DNA of 64,000 nucleotides from Pseudomonas kuykendallii. GTDB lineage: Bacteria; Pseudomonadota; Gammaproteobacteria; Pseudomonadales; Pseudomonadaceae. Below the pieces are notes generated by a model. It was given only the letters and a program-made list of their open reading frames with translations, searched no databases and had not been told where the DNA came from. This document shows positions 28,194-37,717 of this stretch, in pieces. Numbering within the stretch: the stretch's first letter is position 1; the number at the start of each line of letters is the position of its first letter. Where the stretch lies: positions 618,260 to 682,259 of the forward strand of contig NZ_FNNU01000001.1 in NCBI RefSeq assembly GCF_900106975.1. Reading direction: 5' to 3'. A program made the translations under genes and the position numbers.

Positions 28194-29144
28194 ATGTCGG
28201 TATTCACGCCGCTCGAACAGCCGCAGCTGGAAACCTTCCTCGCGCCTTACGGACTCGGGCGCCTGAAAAGTTTCCAGGGAATCGCCGCGGGTAGCGAGAA
28301 CAGCAATTTCTTTGTCAGCCTGGAGCATGGCGAGTTCGTCCTCACGCTGATCGAGCGCGGCCCTTCGCAGGATCTGCCGTTCTTCATCGAACTGCTCGAC
28401 GTGCTGCACGGTGCCGAGCTGCCGGTGCCCTACGCGCTGCGCAGCGCCAACGGCGATGCCCTGCGCAGCCTGGCCGGCAAGCCGGCACTGCTGCAGCCGC
28501 GGCTGCCGGGCAAGCACGTCGCCCAGCCGAACGCGCACCATTGCGTGGAGGTCGGCACCCTGCTGGGCAAGCTGCACAAGGCGACCTGCGAGAAGCCACT
28601 GCAGCGGCGCAGCGACCGCGGCCTGGACTGGATGCTCGGTGAGGGGCGGCGTCTCGGTACGCAACTGCCCGCCGCCGCCGCCGACCTGCTGCAGCCGGTG
28701 CTGGACGAGATCGAGGCGCAGCGCGCGGCGATCCTCGCGCTGCCGCAGGCCAACCTGCATGCCGACCTGTTTCGCGACAACGTCCTCTTCGACGGCCCGC
28801 ACCTGTCCGGGGTGATCGACTTCTACAACGCCTGCAGCGGGCCGATGCTCTACGACGTGGCGATCACCCTGAACGACTGGTGCTCCAGGGACGACGGCGC
28901 CCTCGACCTGCCGCGCGCCCGCGCGCTGCTCGGTGCCTATGCCAGCCAGCGGCGCTTCGGCCCGGCCGAAGCGGAACTCTGGCCGGTGCTGCTGCGCGTC
29001 GCCTGCGTGCGCTTCTGGCTGTCCCGGCTGATCGCCGCCGATGCCAACGCCGGGCAGGAAGTGCTGATCCACGACCCCGCCGAATTCGAACACCGCCTGG
29101 CGCAGCGCCAGCGGGTCGACCTGGCCCTGCCGATCGCGCTGTAG
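28194..29144 (+). CDS. thrB: homoserine kinase (ThrB, aminoglycoside-phosphotransferase type)
   Basis: This is a 316-residue kinase phosphorylating homoserine in threonine synthesis. It belongs to the APH-fold type found in pseudomonads rather than the GHMP type of E. coli. The nucleotide loop region is GIAAGSENSNFFV, the catalytic loop is NLHADLFRDNVLF (HxDxxxxN), and the metal-binding segment is GVIDFYNA. AGGACGC precedes the ATG. Length and order after the DUF2782 gene match P. aeruginosa. Confidence 0.93.
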   Translation: MSVFTPLEQPQLETFLAPYGLGRLKSFQGIAAGSENSNFFVSLEHGEFVLTLIERGPSQDLPFFIELLDVLHGAELPVPYALRSANGDALRSLAGKPALLQPRLPGKHVAQPNAHHCVEVGTLLGKLHKATCEKPLQRRSDRGLDWMLGEGRRLGTQLPAAAADLLQPVLDEIEAQRAAILALPQANLHADLFRDNVLFDGPHLSGVIDFYNACSGPMLYDVAITLNDWCSRDDGALDLPRARALLGAYASQRRFGPAEAELWPVLLRVACVRFWLSRLIAADANAGQEVLIHDPAEFEHRLAQRQRVDLALPIAL

Positions 29145-29214
29145 GGCACCGGACCGGCGCACCGCGACCTGGCGTTGCCGGTGGGCTTCCGTTCAAGGGA
29201 TACGGCGAGGCGTT

Positions 29215-29394
29215 GGTGGGCTGAAGCCCACCCTACTACTGCGCTCGTTGTAGGACGGGCGAAACCCGCGATCGATGCACGTTCGAGACAGGGACACGCG
29301 GGTCGCACCCGCCCTACGTGACGGCGCGGCTTCGGAGGGTGGGCTTCAGCCCACGCGATACTGCACGGCCCCGGTGGGCTGAAGCCCACCCTAC
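29215..29394. repeat. cluster of REP-like palindromes after thrB
   Basis: Three copies of GGTGGGCTTCAGCCCACC in alternating orientation (29215-29232, 29338-29354, 29373-29390), two of them followed by CTAC. Between them lies a related pair with GGGCG/CCCGC cores (about 29252-29272 and 29297-29318). Arrays like this are typical dispersed REP elements of Pseudomonas intergenic DNA. No gene is visible in 29145-29416. Confidence 0.8.
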
Positions 29395-29416
29395 GGGTAC
29401 TACGCGATCTGCCGAC

Positions 29417-30316
29417 TCAGAGCCCTTCCAGGCAGCCGGCCAGGTTGTTCGCCAGGTCGTCCAGCAGCCGCTCGTAGCCGTTCGCGTCGGCATTCAGCGT
29501 GGCGCCCAGCGCATCGAGTTCGGCCATTTTCACCGGCAGCCCTTCAGCCAGGGTTTCGGTGAGCTTCGGCCGCCACGGCGGCTCGCTGAACACGCAGGCG
29601 GGGCCGGCCTGCTGCAGCTTCTCGCGCATCTCGGCGACGTGTCGCGCGCCCGGCTGCACCTCGGTCGCGGCGCTGAACACGCCGCTGTGCTGCAGGCCGT
29701 AGGCAGACTCGAAGTAGTCGAACCCCTCATGGAACACGAAGTAGGGCTTGCCGGCGACGCCGGCGACGCGCTGGCGCAGGCGCTGGTCGAGCGCACCCAG
29801 GCGGCGCTCGAAGGCCTGCAGGTTGGCCTGGTAGCGCGCCGCGTTGTCCGGATCGGCCGCGCTCAGGTCGGCGGCCATGCGCGCGGCGATCACCCGCGCG
29901 TTGTCCGGCAGCAGCCAGAGGTGCGCGTCCAGCGTGCCGGGGCGATGCTCATGATCGTGCTCGCCGTCATCGCCATGCGCTTCGCCCTCGCCGAAATGGC
30001 GCAGGTGCAGGCCGGGAAGCGTCTGCACCGTCACCGCGGGCCCGCTGCGGCCCTGCAATACGCGGGGGATGAAGGTCTCCAGATCCGGGCCGATCCAGTA
30101 GAACAGCTCGACTTCGCGCAGCTTGCGAACGTCCGACGGACGCAGCGCATAGTTGTGCGGCGAGGCGCCCGGAGGCAGCAGCACGTCGGGCGTTCCGACG
30201 CCGTCCTGCACGGCGGCGGCGATCAGTTGCAGGGGTTTGATGCTGGTCAGCAGGCGCACGTCGGCGTGCGCGGAGCCAGCCAGGAGCAGCAGCGGGAGCA
30301 GAAGAAAACGAAACAC
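29417..30316 (-). CDS. znuA: ZnuA, zinc ABC transporter substrate-binding protein
   Basis: This is a 299-residue periplasmic zinc-binding protein. The signal peptide is [18 protein letters not shown]. The cluster A-I metal-protein fold shows [14 protein letters not shown] and the first His in [16 protein letters not shown] His/Asp-rich loop ([19 protein letters not shown]) precedes [11 protein letters not shown], and the third ligand region is [12 protein letters not shown] chose the GTG at 30316 because it gives a proper signal peptide, with AGGTG upstream. It is transcribed divergently from zur-znuCB across a Zur box. Confidence 0.92.
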   Translation of the reverse strand: MFRFLLLPLLLLAGSAHADVRLLTSIKPLQLIAAAVQDGVGTPDVLLPPGASPHNYALRPSDVRKLREVELFYWIGPDLETFIPRVLQGRSGPAVTVQTLPGLHLRHFGEGEAHGDDGEHDHEHRPGTLDAHLWLLPDNARVIAARMAADLSAADPDNAARYQANLQAFERRLGALDQRLRQRVAGVAGKPYFVFHEGFDYFESAYGLQHSGVFSAATEVQPGARHVAEMREKLQQAGPACVFSEPPWRPKLTETLAEGLPVKMAELDALGATLNADANGYERLLDDLANNLAGCLEGL

Positions 30317-30340
30317 GTAAGGACACCTGGGCTTTCGAAA

Positions 30341-30353
30341 GTTATAGAATAAC
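30341..30353. promoter_or_regulatory. Zur box between znuA and zur
   Basis: GTTATAGAATAAC is an interrupted palindrome matching the proteobacterial Zur consensus (GTTATA-n-ATAAC). It lies 25 bp from the znuA start and 27 bp from the zur start, so one site can repress both directions in zinc-replete cells. Confidence 0.8.
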
Positions 30354-30379
30354 GTCTCTCCAGCCGAACGTCGCCGCCC

Positions 30380-30862
30380 ATGAAAACGCCCCTGGCCTGC
30401 CTGCCCCACGATCACAGTCACTGCGTGCATACCGCACTGGCCGACGCCGAAGCGCTGTGCGAGCGCCAGGGCGCGCGGCTCACCGCCCTGCGCAAACGCG
30501 TGCTGGAGCTGGTCTGGCAGAGCCACAAGCCGCTCGGCGCCTACGACATCCTCGGCGTGCTGAGCGAGACCGACGGTCGCCGCGCGGCGCCGCCGACGGT
30601 CTACCGGGCGCTGGACTTCCTCCTGGAAAACGGCCTGGTGCACCGCATCGCCTCGCTCAACGCCTTCGTCGGCTGCAACCATCCCGGCGACGTGCACCAG
30701 GGCCAGTTCCTCATCTGCCGCAGCTGCCATACCGCCATCGAGCTGCAGCAGCCGGCGATCGGCGCGGCGATTTCCGCCGCCGCCGAGGGCGTCGGGTTCA
30801 GCGCCGAGGGGCAGACCGTCGAGGTGGTCGGGCTCTGCGCCAGCTGCCGGGAGGCGGCATGA
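30380..30862 (+). CDS. zur: Zur, zinc uptake regulator (Fur family)
   Basis: This is a 160-residue Fur-family repressor. The N-terminal winged helix holds [20 protein letters not shown] and [21 protein letters not shown]. The C-terminal dimerisation and metal domain has the structural-zinc CxxC pairs [10 protein letters not shown] and GLCASCREA. The histidine-rich N-terminus ([10 protein letters not shown]) is typical. Zinc-loaded Zur binds the box just upstream and represses znuA and its own operon. Its stop overlaps the znuC start (ATGA). Confidence 0.94.
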   Translation: MKTPLACLPHDHSHCVHTALADAEALCERQGARLTALRKRVLELVWQSHKPLGAYDILGVLSETDGRRAAPPTVYRALDFLLENGLVHRIASLNAFVGCNHPGDVHQGQFLICRSCHTAIELQQPAIGAAISAAAEGVGFSAEGQTVEVVGLCASCREAA

Positions 30863-31632
30863 GCGACGAGCTGATCCGCCTGAGCGGCGTGGGCGTCGAG
30901 TTCAACGCCAAGGCGGTGCTGCAGGACGTGCAACTGACCGTGAAAGCGGGCGAGATCGTCACCCTGATCGGCCCCAACGGCGCCGGCAAGACCACCCTGG
31001 TACGGATCGCCCTGGGCCTGCTCAAACCCGCGCGGGGCGAGGTCTGGCGCCTGCCGAAGCTGCGCATCGGCTACATGCCGCAGAAGCTGCAGATCGAGGC
31101 GACACTGCCGCTCAGCGTGCTGCGCTTCCTGCGCCTGGTGCCGGGGGTGACGCGTTATTCGGCGCTTGCGGCGCTGGCTGAGGTCGGCGCCGAGCAGGTC
31201 ATCGACAGCCCGCTGCGGAACATCTCCGGCGGCGAGCTGCAACGCGTGCTGCTGGCGCGCGCGCTGCTGCGCAAGCCGCAGCTGCTGGTGCTCGACGAAC
31301 CGGTGCAGGGCGTCGACGTCGCCGGCCAGGCCGAGCTGTACCGGCTGATCACCCGTCTGCGCGACCGGTACCGCTGCGGCGTGCTGATGGTCTCTCACGA
31401 CCTGCACCTGGTGATGAGCACCACCGACCAGGTGGTCTGCCTGAACCATCACGTGTGCTGCTCCGGCCATCCCGAGCAGGTCAGCGGCGACCCGGCATTC
31501 ATCGAACTGTTCGGCCAGGACGCCAAGAGCCTGGCGATCTATCACCACCGCCACGATCACGACCACGCCCTGCATGGCGGCGTGGTCAAGGCGCACGTAC
31601 ACGGACCGGACTGCAACCACGACCATGCCTGA
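30859..31632 (+). CDS. znuC: ZnuC, zinc ABC transporter ATPase
   Basis: This is a 257-residue ABC ATPase. Walker A is [11 protein letters not shown], the Q-loop is MPQKLQIEA, the signature is [16 protein letters not shown], Walker B is LLVLDEP, and the H-loop is VSHDLH. The C-terminal tail is histidine-rich (YHHRHDHDH, then [12 protein letters not shown]) and probably buffers zinc. It powers import of zinc delivered by ZnuA. The gene overlaps zur by four bases and znuB by eight, so zur-znuC-znuB is one operon. Confidence 0.95.
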   Translation: MSDELIRLSGVGVEFNAKAVLQDVQLTVKAGEIVTLIGPNGAGKTTLVRIALGLLKPARGEVWRLPKLRIGYMPQKLQIEATLPLSVLRFLRLVPGVTRYSALAALAEVGAEQVIDSPLRNISGGELQRVLLARALLRKPQLLVLDEPVQGVDVAGQAELYRLITRLRDRYRCGVLMVSHDLHLVMSTTDQVVCLNHHVCCSGHPEQVSGDPAFIELFGQDAKSLAIYHHRHDHDHALHGGVVKAHVHGPDCNHDHA

Positions 31633-32410
31633 CTTCCTGCTCAACGCCCTGCTTTCCGGCCTCGCCCTGGCGCTGGTCGCCGGCCCGCTGGGCTCCTTCG
31701 TGGTCTGGCGGCGCATGGCCTATTTCGGCGACACCCTGTCCCACGCCGCGCTGCTCGGCGTCGCCCTGGGCTTTCTCCTCGACGTCAGCCCGACGCTGGC
31801 GGTGACCGTCGGCTGCGTGCTGCTCGCCGTGCTGCTGGTAACGCTGCAACAGCGCCAGCCGCTGGCCTCGGACACCCTGCTCGGCATCCTCGCCCACAGC
31901 ACCCTGTCGCTCGGCCTGGTGGTGCTGAGTTTCATGCACGACGTGCGCATCGACCTGATGGGCTACCTGTTCGGCGACCTGCTGGCGGTGGGCCCGGCGG
32001 ACCTGGCGTGGATTCTCGGCGGCAGTGCGCTGGTCCTGGCGGTGCTGGTGCCGCTGTGGAGGCCGCTGCTGGCGATCACCGTGCACGAGGAGCTGGCCAA
32101 GGTCGAAGGCCTGCCGGTGGCGGCGATCCGCCTGGCGCTGATGCTGCTGATCGCCATCGTCATCGCGGTGGCGATGAAGATCGTCGGCGTGCTGCTGATC
32201 ACCTCGTTGCTGATCATTCCCGCGGCCGCCGCGCAGCGCCACGCGCGTACCCCCGAGCAGATGGCCGGTGGAGCCAGCGCGCTGGGGCTGGTGGCGGTGT
32301 GCGCCGGGCTGAGCCTGTCCTGGTTCAAGGACACGCCGGCCGGGCCGTCCATCGTGGTCAGCGCCGCGCTGCTGTTCCTCCTCAGCTTCGCCTGGCCGAA
32401 GCGCGCCTGA
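31625..32410 (+). CDS. znuB: ZnuB, zinc ABC transporter permease
   Basis: This is a 261-residue permease of the ABC-3 family with about eight membrane helices. It has the family signature [22 protein letters not shown] near the N-terminus and [20 protein letters not shown] later. It forms the zinc channel with ZnuC and ZnuA. The ATG at 31625 lies inside the end of znuC. No terminator is obvious after its stop; a REP pair follows. Confidence 0.95.
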   Translation: MPDFLLNALLSGLALALVAGPLGSFVVWRRMAYFGDTLSHAALLGVALGFLLDVSPTLAVTVGCVLLAVLLVTLQQRQPLASDTLLGILAHSTLSLGLVVLSFMHDVRIDLMGYLFGDLLAVGPADLAWILGGSALVLAVLVPLWRPLLAITVHEELAKVEGLPVAAIRLALMLLIAIVIAVAMKIVGVLLITSLLIIPAAAAQRHARTPEQMAGGASALGLVAVCAGLSLSWFKDTPAGPSIVVSAALLFLLSFAWPKRA

Positions 32411-32419
32411 CGGCGCCCC

Positions 32420-32483
32420 GGTGCGCATGGCGCACCCTACGAAGCCGGGTTGTACCGCGGCCGTAGGGTGCGCCGCGCGCACC
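32420..32483. repeat. inverted pair of REP-like palindromes (GCGCACC family)
   Basis: GGTGCGC-ATG-GCGCACC followed by CTAC (32420-32440) faces GTAG then GGTGCGC-CGC-GCGCACC (32463-32483). It lies between the converging znuB and SLC13 genes, and the same element recurs near 35 kb and at 57.6 kb. Confidence 0.8.
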
Positions 32484-32490
32484 GCAAGTC

Positions 32491-33978
32491 TCAGATCCAG
32501 CCGAGCCAGTGCCACCAGGTGGCGGCGAACAGCAGCATGCTGAGGTAGCCGAGCACCGTCACCAGCAGGCCGACCTTGGCGAACTGGCGCGCGTTGAAGG
32601 TCTCGGTGCCCAGGCAGACCATGTTCTGCGGCGCGTTGATCGGCAGGATGAAGCCGTAGCTGACGACGAAACCGAGCAGCATGCTCAGCCCCAGCCGGTT
32701 GAATTCGCCGGGCAGGTTGAGCAGCACCGCGATGAGGATCGGCAGCAGCGCCGCGGTCAGCGCGGTGGCGCTGGCAAAACCCAGGTGGACGACGATAAGG
32801 AAGGCCCCGAGCACGGCGAAGATGGCCAGCGGGCCGAGTCCGTCGAGGCCGGTGTAGGCGACCACCTGCACCGCCAGCCACTGCCCGGCCTGGGTGGTCA
32901 GCAGCACGCTGCCAAGGCTGATGCCGACGCCGAAGACGATCACCGTGCCCCAGGGAATCCGCGCCTGCACGTCCTTCCAGGTCATCACCCCGAAGCGCGG
33001 CAGCATCAGCAGCACCAGCCCGGCGTAGGTCGTGGTGGTGGTGTCGAAGGGATGCAGCTTGCCCTCGGTCGCCCAGCACAGCAGCAACAGCACCGAGACC
33101 ATCAGCAGGCGCTTCTGCGCGCCGGTCATCGGGCCCAGCTCGCGCAGCTCGCGGGCGACCGCCTCCTTGCCGCCGGCCACCGAATCGGTTTCCGGCGGCA
33201 GCAGCTTGATGACGATGAACAGCAGCACGACGGACATCAGCATCGCCCAGGGCGCGCCGGCGACCAGCCATTCGATCCAGCTCACCCGCGCCCCGAGCAG
33301 CTTGTCCATGAAGCCGACCAGCAGCAGGTTCTGCGCGGCGGCGGTCTGGATGCCGATGTTCCAGATGCTGGTGCCCTGGGCGACGATGATCATCATCCCG
33401 GCGGCGAAATTGGAGCGCTTGTCGACGCCGAACGCGGCGATGATGCCCATCATGATCGGCACCACGCAGGCGCTGCGCGCGGTGGCGCTCGGCACCACCA
33501 GGCTGAGCAGGATGGTCACCAGGATGGTTCCGGCGAGGATGTGCCGGGTGCTGGTGCCGACCTTCGACAGGGTGACCAGGGCGATGCGGCGGTCGAGCCC
33601 GGTGTGGGTCATCGCGGCGGCGATGAACAGCGCACCGGCGACCAGCGCCAGCGCCGGGTTGGAAAAGCCGGCCAGGGCCATGCTGATCGCCGCCGTGCTG
33701 CCGTAAACCACCCCAGGGTTGGCCAGGGTCGGCGCGGTGCCGACCAGCACCGCCAGCAGCGCGGTGATCATGATCGCGCTGGCCTCGTAGGACACCGCCT
33801 CGGTGATCCACACGATCACCGCGAAGACCAGGATCGCCAGCACTCGGTGACCGGCCACGGGAAGGTCGGCGGAAAGGGGCAGCAGGAGCACCACGACCAT
33901 CGCCAGGATGCCGGCCAGCAGGCCGATGGGCAGGGGAAAACGCGCGCGTGATTCGGGTGTCGCGGCCGGGACGTTCAT
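32491..33978 (-). CDS. SLC13/DASS-family anion:sodium symporter
   Basis: This is a 495-residue protein with about twelve membrane helices. The DASS signature region includes LVVPSATARSACVVPIMMGI, and the second SNT-like half ends INAPQNMVCLGTETF. GTSIWNIGIQTAAAQNLL lies between. The family imports di- and tricarboxylates or sulfate with sodium. The substrate cannot be told from the sequence, though the NAPQN-type motif leans towards dicarboxylates. GGAGCACTGCC precedes the ATG. It is monocistronic, converging with znuB and diverging from the aldo/keto reductase gene. Confidence 0.85.
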   Translation of the reverse strand: MNVPAATPESRARFPLPIGLLAGILAMVVVLLLPLSADLPVAGHRVLAILVFAVIVWITEAVSYEASAIMITALLAVLVGTAPTLANPGVVYGSTAAISMALAGFSNPALALVAGALFIAAAMTHTGLDRRIALVTLSKVGTSTRHILAGTILVTILLSLVVPSATARSACVVPIMMGIIAAFGVDKRSNFAAGMMIIVAQGTSIWNIGIQTAAAQNLLLVGFMDKLLGARVSWIEWLVAGAPWAMLMSVVLLFIVIKLLPPETDSVAGGKEAVARELRELGPMTGAQKRLLMVSVLLLLCWATEGKLHPFDTTTTTYAGLVLLMLPRFGVMTWKDVQARIPWGTVIVFGVGISLGSVLLTTQAGQWLAVQVVAYTGLDGLGPLAIFAVLGAFLIVVHLGFASATALTAALLPILIAVLLNLPGEFNRLGLSMLLGFVVSYGFILPINAPQNMVCLGTETFNARQFAKVGLLVTVLGYLSMLLFAATWWHWLGWI

Positions 33979-34154
33979 GGCAGTGCTCCGCCAGTGGGTA
34001 TGCCATGAGTATGCGAAATTGTCGCACCCGGGTTACTGATCTGCGTCTAGCATGGGCCTTGGCGCCCGATTGCGACGATCGGGGGAATGCCTCGGCGTCC
34101 GCCGTGGTCAGATGCCCACACCCGTTGAAACGCTCCGATGGAGGACCCTACCCC

Positions 34155-34982
34155 GTGAGCAGCATTCCCGACATCACCCTGAACGACGGTACGCAGATTC
34201 CCCAGTTCGGCCTCGGCACCTGGCAGATCCCCGACAACGAGGCCGCCGACGCCGTGCGCCATGCACTGGAACTGGGCTACCGCCACATCGACACCGCGGC
34301 GATCTACAAGAACGAGCGCGGCGTCGGCGCCGGCATCGCCGCTGCCGGGCTGCCGCGCGAGCAGCTCTACGTGACCACCAAGCTGTGGAACCAGGACCAG
34401 GGCTACGACTCGGCGCTGCGCGCCTGCGAGGAGAGCCTGAAGCGCCTCGGCCTGGATCACGTCAACCTCTACCTGATCCACTGGCCGTGCCCGGACCAGG
34501 GCAAGTTCCTCGACGCCTGGAAAGCCATGATTCGCCTGCGCGAGGAAGGCCTTGTGACCTCCATCGGTGTCTCCAACTTCCGCCCGGACGACGCCGAGGT
34601 GCTGATCATGGAGACCGGCGTGGTGCCGGCGGTGAACCAGATCGAGGTGCATCCGTTCTTCCAGCAGAAGGAAATGCGCGACTTCAACCGCTACAAGGGG
34701 ATCGCCACCCAGGCCTGGAGCCCGCTGGCGCGCGGCGGCGACCTGCTGCCCCATCCGACTATCCAGGCGCTGGCGCAGAAGCACGGCAAGACACCGGCCC
34801 AGGTGGTGCTGCGCTGGCACATCGAGCTGGGCTCGATCGTGTTCCCGAAATCGGTGCACCCCGAACGCATCCGCGAGAACCTCGATGTGTTCGACTTCCG
34901 CCTCGATGCCGACGACCTGCTGCGCATCGCCGAACTGGACGAAGGACGCCGCACCGGGCCTGATCCGTCCACCTTCAGCTGA
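34155..34982 (+). CDS. aldo/keto reductase (2,5-diketogluconate reductase type)
   Basis: This is a 275-residue NADPH-dependent carbonyl reductase. The catalytic tetrad is visible: Asp and Tyr in HIDTAAIYKNE, Lys in VTTKLWN, and His in LYLIHWPCP. The cofactor-binding end is IVFPKSVHPERIRENL. Substrates of this subfamily include methylglyoxal and diketogluconate; none is certain here. I chose the GTG at 34155 (VSSIPDITLNDGTQIPQFGL) because GGAGGACC lies upstream and the conserved N-terminus begins there. Confidence 0.9.
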   Translation: MSSIPDITLNDGTQIPQFGLGTWQIPDNEAADAVRHALELGYRHIDTAAIYKNERGVGAGIAAAGLPREQLYVTTKLWNQDQGYDSALRACEESLKRLGLDHVNLYLIHWPCPDQGKFLDAWKAMIRLREEGLVTSIGVSNFRPDDAEVLIMETGVVPAVNQIEVHPFFQQKEMRDFNRYKGIATQAWSPLARGGDLLPHPTIQALAQKHGKTPAQVVLRWHIELGSIVFPKSVHPERIRENLDVFDFRLDADDLLRIAELDEGRRTGPDPSTFS

Positions 34983-35302
34983 GCCTTCGAAGCGCATGAA
35001 AAAGCCCGGCATTTGCCGGGTTTCTGGTTTACATCGGCAGATCGACGGTGCGCACGGCGCACCCTACAGAAGCGAGCCTCGCGACCCTCGCAGCACCGTA
35101 GGGTGCGCCACGCGCACCGAGCCGCCCGTATTCCTTCAGTCGAGTTCCGAAGCACATGAAAAAACCCGGCACCTGCCGGGCTTCTGGTTTACATCGGCAG
35201 AGCGCCGGTGCGCACGGCGCACCCTACAGAAGCGAGCCGCGCGCCCATGGCAGCACCATAGGGTGCGCCGCGCGCACCAGACAGCGCGGCTTCACTCACG
35301 GA
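34983..35302. repeat. two tandem ~140-bp repeat units (terminator plus REP pair)
   Basis: Unit A (34981 to about 35120) and unit B (35142 to about 35280) are nearly identical. Each carries a CCCGGC-(4)-GCCGGG hairpin (35005-35020 and 35165-35180), then GGTGCGC-ACG-GCGCACC-CTAC and the facing GTAG-GGTGCGC-CAC/CGC-GCGCACC about 50 bp on. The first hairpin, followed by TTTCTGGTTT, serves as the terminator of the reductase gene. No coding sequence is visible in these 320 bp. Confidence 0.8.
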
Positions 35303-37447
35303 TCAGGCCGGAACGCTCTTCGCCTTCGGCTCGCGCGCCCACACGCGGTGCTTGGCGATGGCCGCGATGAAGTCCTTCTGCACCGCGCCCGCATCGGCAC
35401 CGGTGAGCAGGCCTTCGTCCTCCTCGAGGCTGACCACCTTGAGCAGGTCCTTCGCTTCACCGGCCAGGGCGATCGCCTTGAGGTGCTTGTAGGCCTCCAT
35501 CAGGTAGTGCTTGGCGACGCCATCGGCCGACAACGCCTCGACGCTCTTCGCGCCGCCCGGCACGAACACCGCATCCAGCGCCACCGACGGCATGCCCTCG
35601 GCGGAGCCGTCCACCGGCAACGCGGAACCGTCCGCCGCGGTGACCGGCGCCGCGTTCGGGCCGAGCACCTTCACGTGCGCGCCCTCGGCCAGCAGCGCGC
35701 TCTTGATCGCCTTGACGTCGTCGCCATTCACGCCGTCGGCCACCAGCACGGCGATCTTGGTGCCCTTGATGTTGCCAGACAGCAGGTTGAGCTGGCTGAG
35801 CGCCGGGGATTTCTCCAGCGACAGCTTCTTCGGCTTCACCGTGGGCGCGCTGGGCGGCGCGACGCCGATGTTCTTCGCCACCTTCTGCGCCAGGCCCAGG
35901 TCGATGTTGGCGAGGATCTCGTTTACCTGGCGCTCGCGAATCCACTGCCGCTCGACCTTGCCCAGCTCGAAGCTGTACGCCGCGATGACGTGCTCCTGCT
36001 CGGGTGCCGAGAGGCTGTTGAAGAACAGCGTGGCCTGGGAGAAGTGGTCGCCGAACGACTCGCTGCGCTCGCGCACCTTGTGTGCGTCGACGCGCTCGTA
36101 ATAGCTCTCGAAGCCGCCGTCCACCGGGCCGGCGGGGGTTTCCTTCGGCCAGCCGCCGTCGATGGAATTCGGCTCGTAGGACGCGCGGCCCTTGTCGATG
36201 GTGGTGCGATGCTGGGCATCGCGCTGGCCGTTGTGGTTCGGCGCCACGGGACGATTGATCGGGATTTCGTGGAAGTTCGGCCCGCCGAGGCGGCTGATCT
36301 GCGTGTCGGTATAGGAGAACAGCCGGCCCTGCAGCAACGGGTCGTTGGAGAAGTCGATGCCCGGCACGACGTGGGACGGGCAGAAGGCGACCTGCTCGGT
36401 CTCGGCGAAGAAATTGTCCGGGTTGCGGTTGAGCACCATCTTGCCCAGCGGAGTGACCGGCACCAGTTCCTCGGGGATGATCTTGGTCGGGTCCAGCAGG
36501 TCGAAGTCGAACTTGTGCTCGTCTTCTTCCTCGACGATCTGCACGCCCAGCTCCCACTCCGGATAGTCACCCGACTCGATGGCTTCCCAGAGGTCGCGGC
36601 GATGCGCGTCGGTGTCCTTGCCCGCCAGCTTCTGCGCCTCGTCCCAAAGCAGCGAGCGCACGCCCTGGGCCGGTTTCCAGTGGAACTTGACGAAGCGCGA
36701 CTTACCCTCGACGTCGATCATGCGGAAGGTATGCACGCCGAAGCCTTGGATGCTGCGCAGGTTCACCGGGATCGCCCGGTCGGTCATGGTCCAGAGCACC
36801 ATGTGGGCGGACTCGGGCACCAGCGACACGAAGTCCCAGAAGGTGTCGTGGGCGCTGCCGCCGGTGGGAATCTCGTTGTGCGGCTCGGGCTTCACCGCAT
36901 GGACGAAGTCGGGAAACTTGATCGCGTCCTGGATGAAGAACACCGGCATGTTGTTGCCGACCAGGTCGAAGTTGCCCTCGTCGGTGTAGAACTTCACGGC
37001 GAAACCGCGCACGTCGCGCACCGTGTCGCCGGAGCCACGCGGGCCCTGCACGGTGGAGAAGCGTACGAACACCGGGGTTTTCTTCGCCGGGTCCTGCAGG
37101 AAGCCAGCCTTCGACAGCTTCTTGCCCTGGGCTTCGTACACCTGGAAATAGCCGTGGGCGGCGGTGCCGCGGGCGTGCACGATGCGCTCTGGGATGCGCT
37201 CGTGGTCGAAGTGCGTGATCTTCTCACGCATGATGAAGTCTTCCAGCAGCGACGGCCCGCGCGCGCCGGCCTTCAGGGTGTTTTGGTTATCCGCGATCTT
37301 CACGCCCTGGTTGGTGCGCAGGGCGGCACCGGTGGCGTCGGAGCGGAAGTCTTCCAGTTGCTCCAGCTTGGCGTTGCTGTTGGCGCGGTCGAGGGTGTCG
37401 GTACCGGCGGCTTCGCTGGTATTCGCGGCAGGCTTTTTGGTGGCCAT
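35303..37447 (-). CDS. katE: KatE, large-subunit catalase HPII
   Basis: This is a 714-residue hydroperoxidase II. The catalase core (about 30-520) holds the catalytic His in [14 protein letters not shown], the Asn in [11 protein letters not shown] and the heme-ligating Tyr in [17 protein letters not shown]. The C-terminal flavodoxin/DJ-1-like domain (about 560-700, [14 protein letters not shown]) is the mark of large-subunit catalases. It dismutates hydrogen peroxide in stationary phase and is usually RpoS-dependent. AAGGAGATAAACCGCCG precedes the ATG. Confidence 0.95.
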   Translation of the reverse strand: MATKKPAANTSEAAGTDTLDRANSNAKLEQLEDFRSDATGAALRTNQGVKIADNQNTLKAGARGPSLLEDFIMREKITHFDHERIPERIVHARGTAAHGYFQVYEAQGKKLSKAGFLQDPAKKTPVFVRFSTVQGPRGSGDTVRDVRGFAVKFYTDEGNFDLVGNNMPVFFIQDAIKFPDFVHAVKPEPHNEIPTGGSAHDTFWDFVSLVPESAHMVLWTMTDRAIPVNLRSIQGFGVHTFRMIDVEGKSRFVKFHWKPAQGVRSLLWDEAQKLAGKDTDAHRRDLWEAIESGDYPEWELGVQIVEEEDEHKFDFDLLDPTKIIPEELVPVTPLGKMVLNRNPDNFFAETEQVAFCPSHVVPGIDFSNDPLLQGRLFSYTDTQISRLGGPNFHEIPINRPVAPNHNGQRDAQHRTTIDKGRASYEPNSIDGGWPKETPAGPVDGGFESYYERVDAHKVRERSESFGDHFSQATLFFNSLSAPEQEHVIAAYSFELGKVERQWIRERQVNEILANIDLGLAQKVAKNIGVAPPSAPTVKPKKLSLEKSPALSQLNLLSGNIKGTKIAVLVADGVNGDDVKAIKSALLAEGAHVKVLGPNAAPVTAADGSALPVDGSAEGMPSVALDAVFVPGGAKSVEALSADGVAKHYLMEAYKHLKAIALAGEAKDLLKVVSLEEDEGLLTGADAGAVQKDFIAAIAKHRVWAREPKAKSVPA

Positions 37448-37633
37448 CGGCGGTTTATCTCCTTATCGGGTCGGTTCGGGTTGCCGCCGGTCTGCGAGTG
37501 CCGGCTCAGGGGCTTCCTGTTAGTGACCGGAACCGTGGCGCGCCCGTTCCCTCCAACCGACAAGCAGCCGCTGCGGCCCCGAGTGCCCTCCGGCTTATGC
37601 CTTTGCATGCGCTACGCTCGACAAGAAATGCTA

Positions 37634-37660
37634 AGCGGGCCTAAGCAAACCCGCTAAAAT
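37634..37660 (+). promoter_or_regulatory. hairpin and possible -10 element upstream of metN
   Basis: The inverted repeat AGCGGG/CCCGCT (37634-37639, 37650-37655) abuts TAAAAT (37655-37660), a fair sigma-70 -10 hexamer 58 bp ahead of metN. No SAM riboswitch is recognisable in the 270-bp gap. Confidence 0.35.
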
Positions 37661-37717
37661 GCGCGCCCCCTGGCCACCCCAGGCCGATCAGGCCCACGCC
37701 CAAAAGGTTCGTTTCCC

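Noticed and set aside
29215-29394. CRISPR-like repeats
   Set aside because: The repeats are palindromic, in alternating orientation and unequally spaced, so they are REP elements; no cas genes are in the window.
37448-37717. SAM riboswitch upstream of metN
   Set aside because: No SAM-I, SAM-II or SAM-IV-like core could be recognised; only a short hairpin and a possible -10 element.
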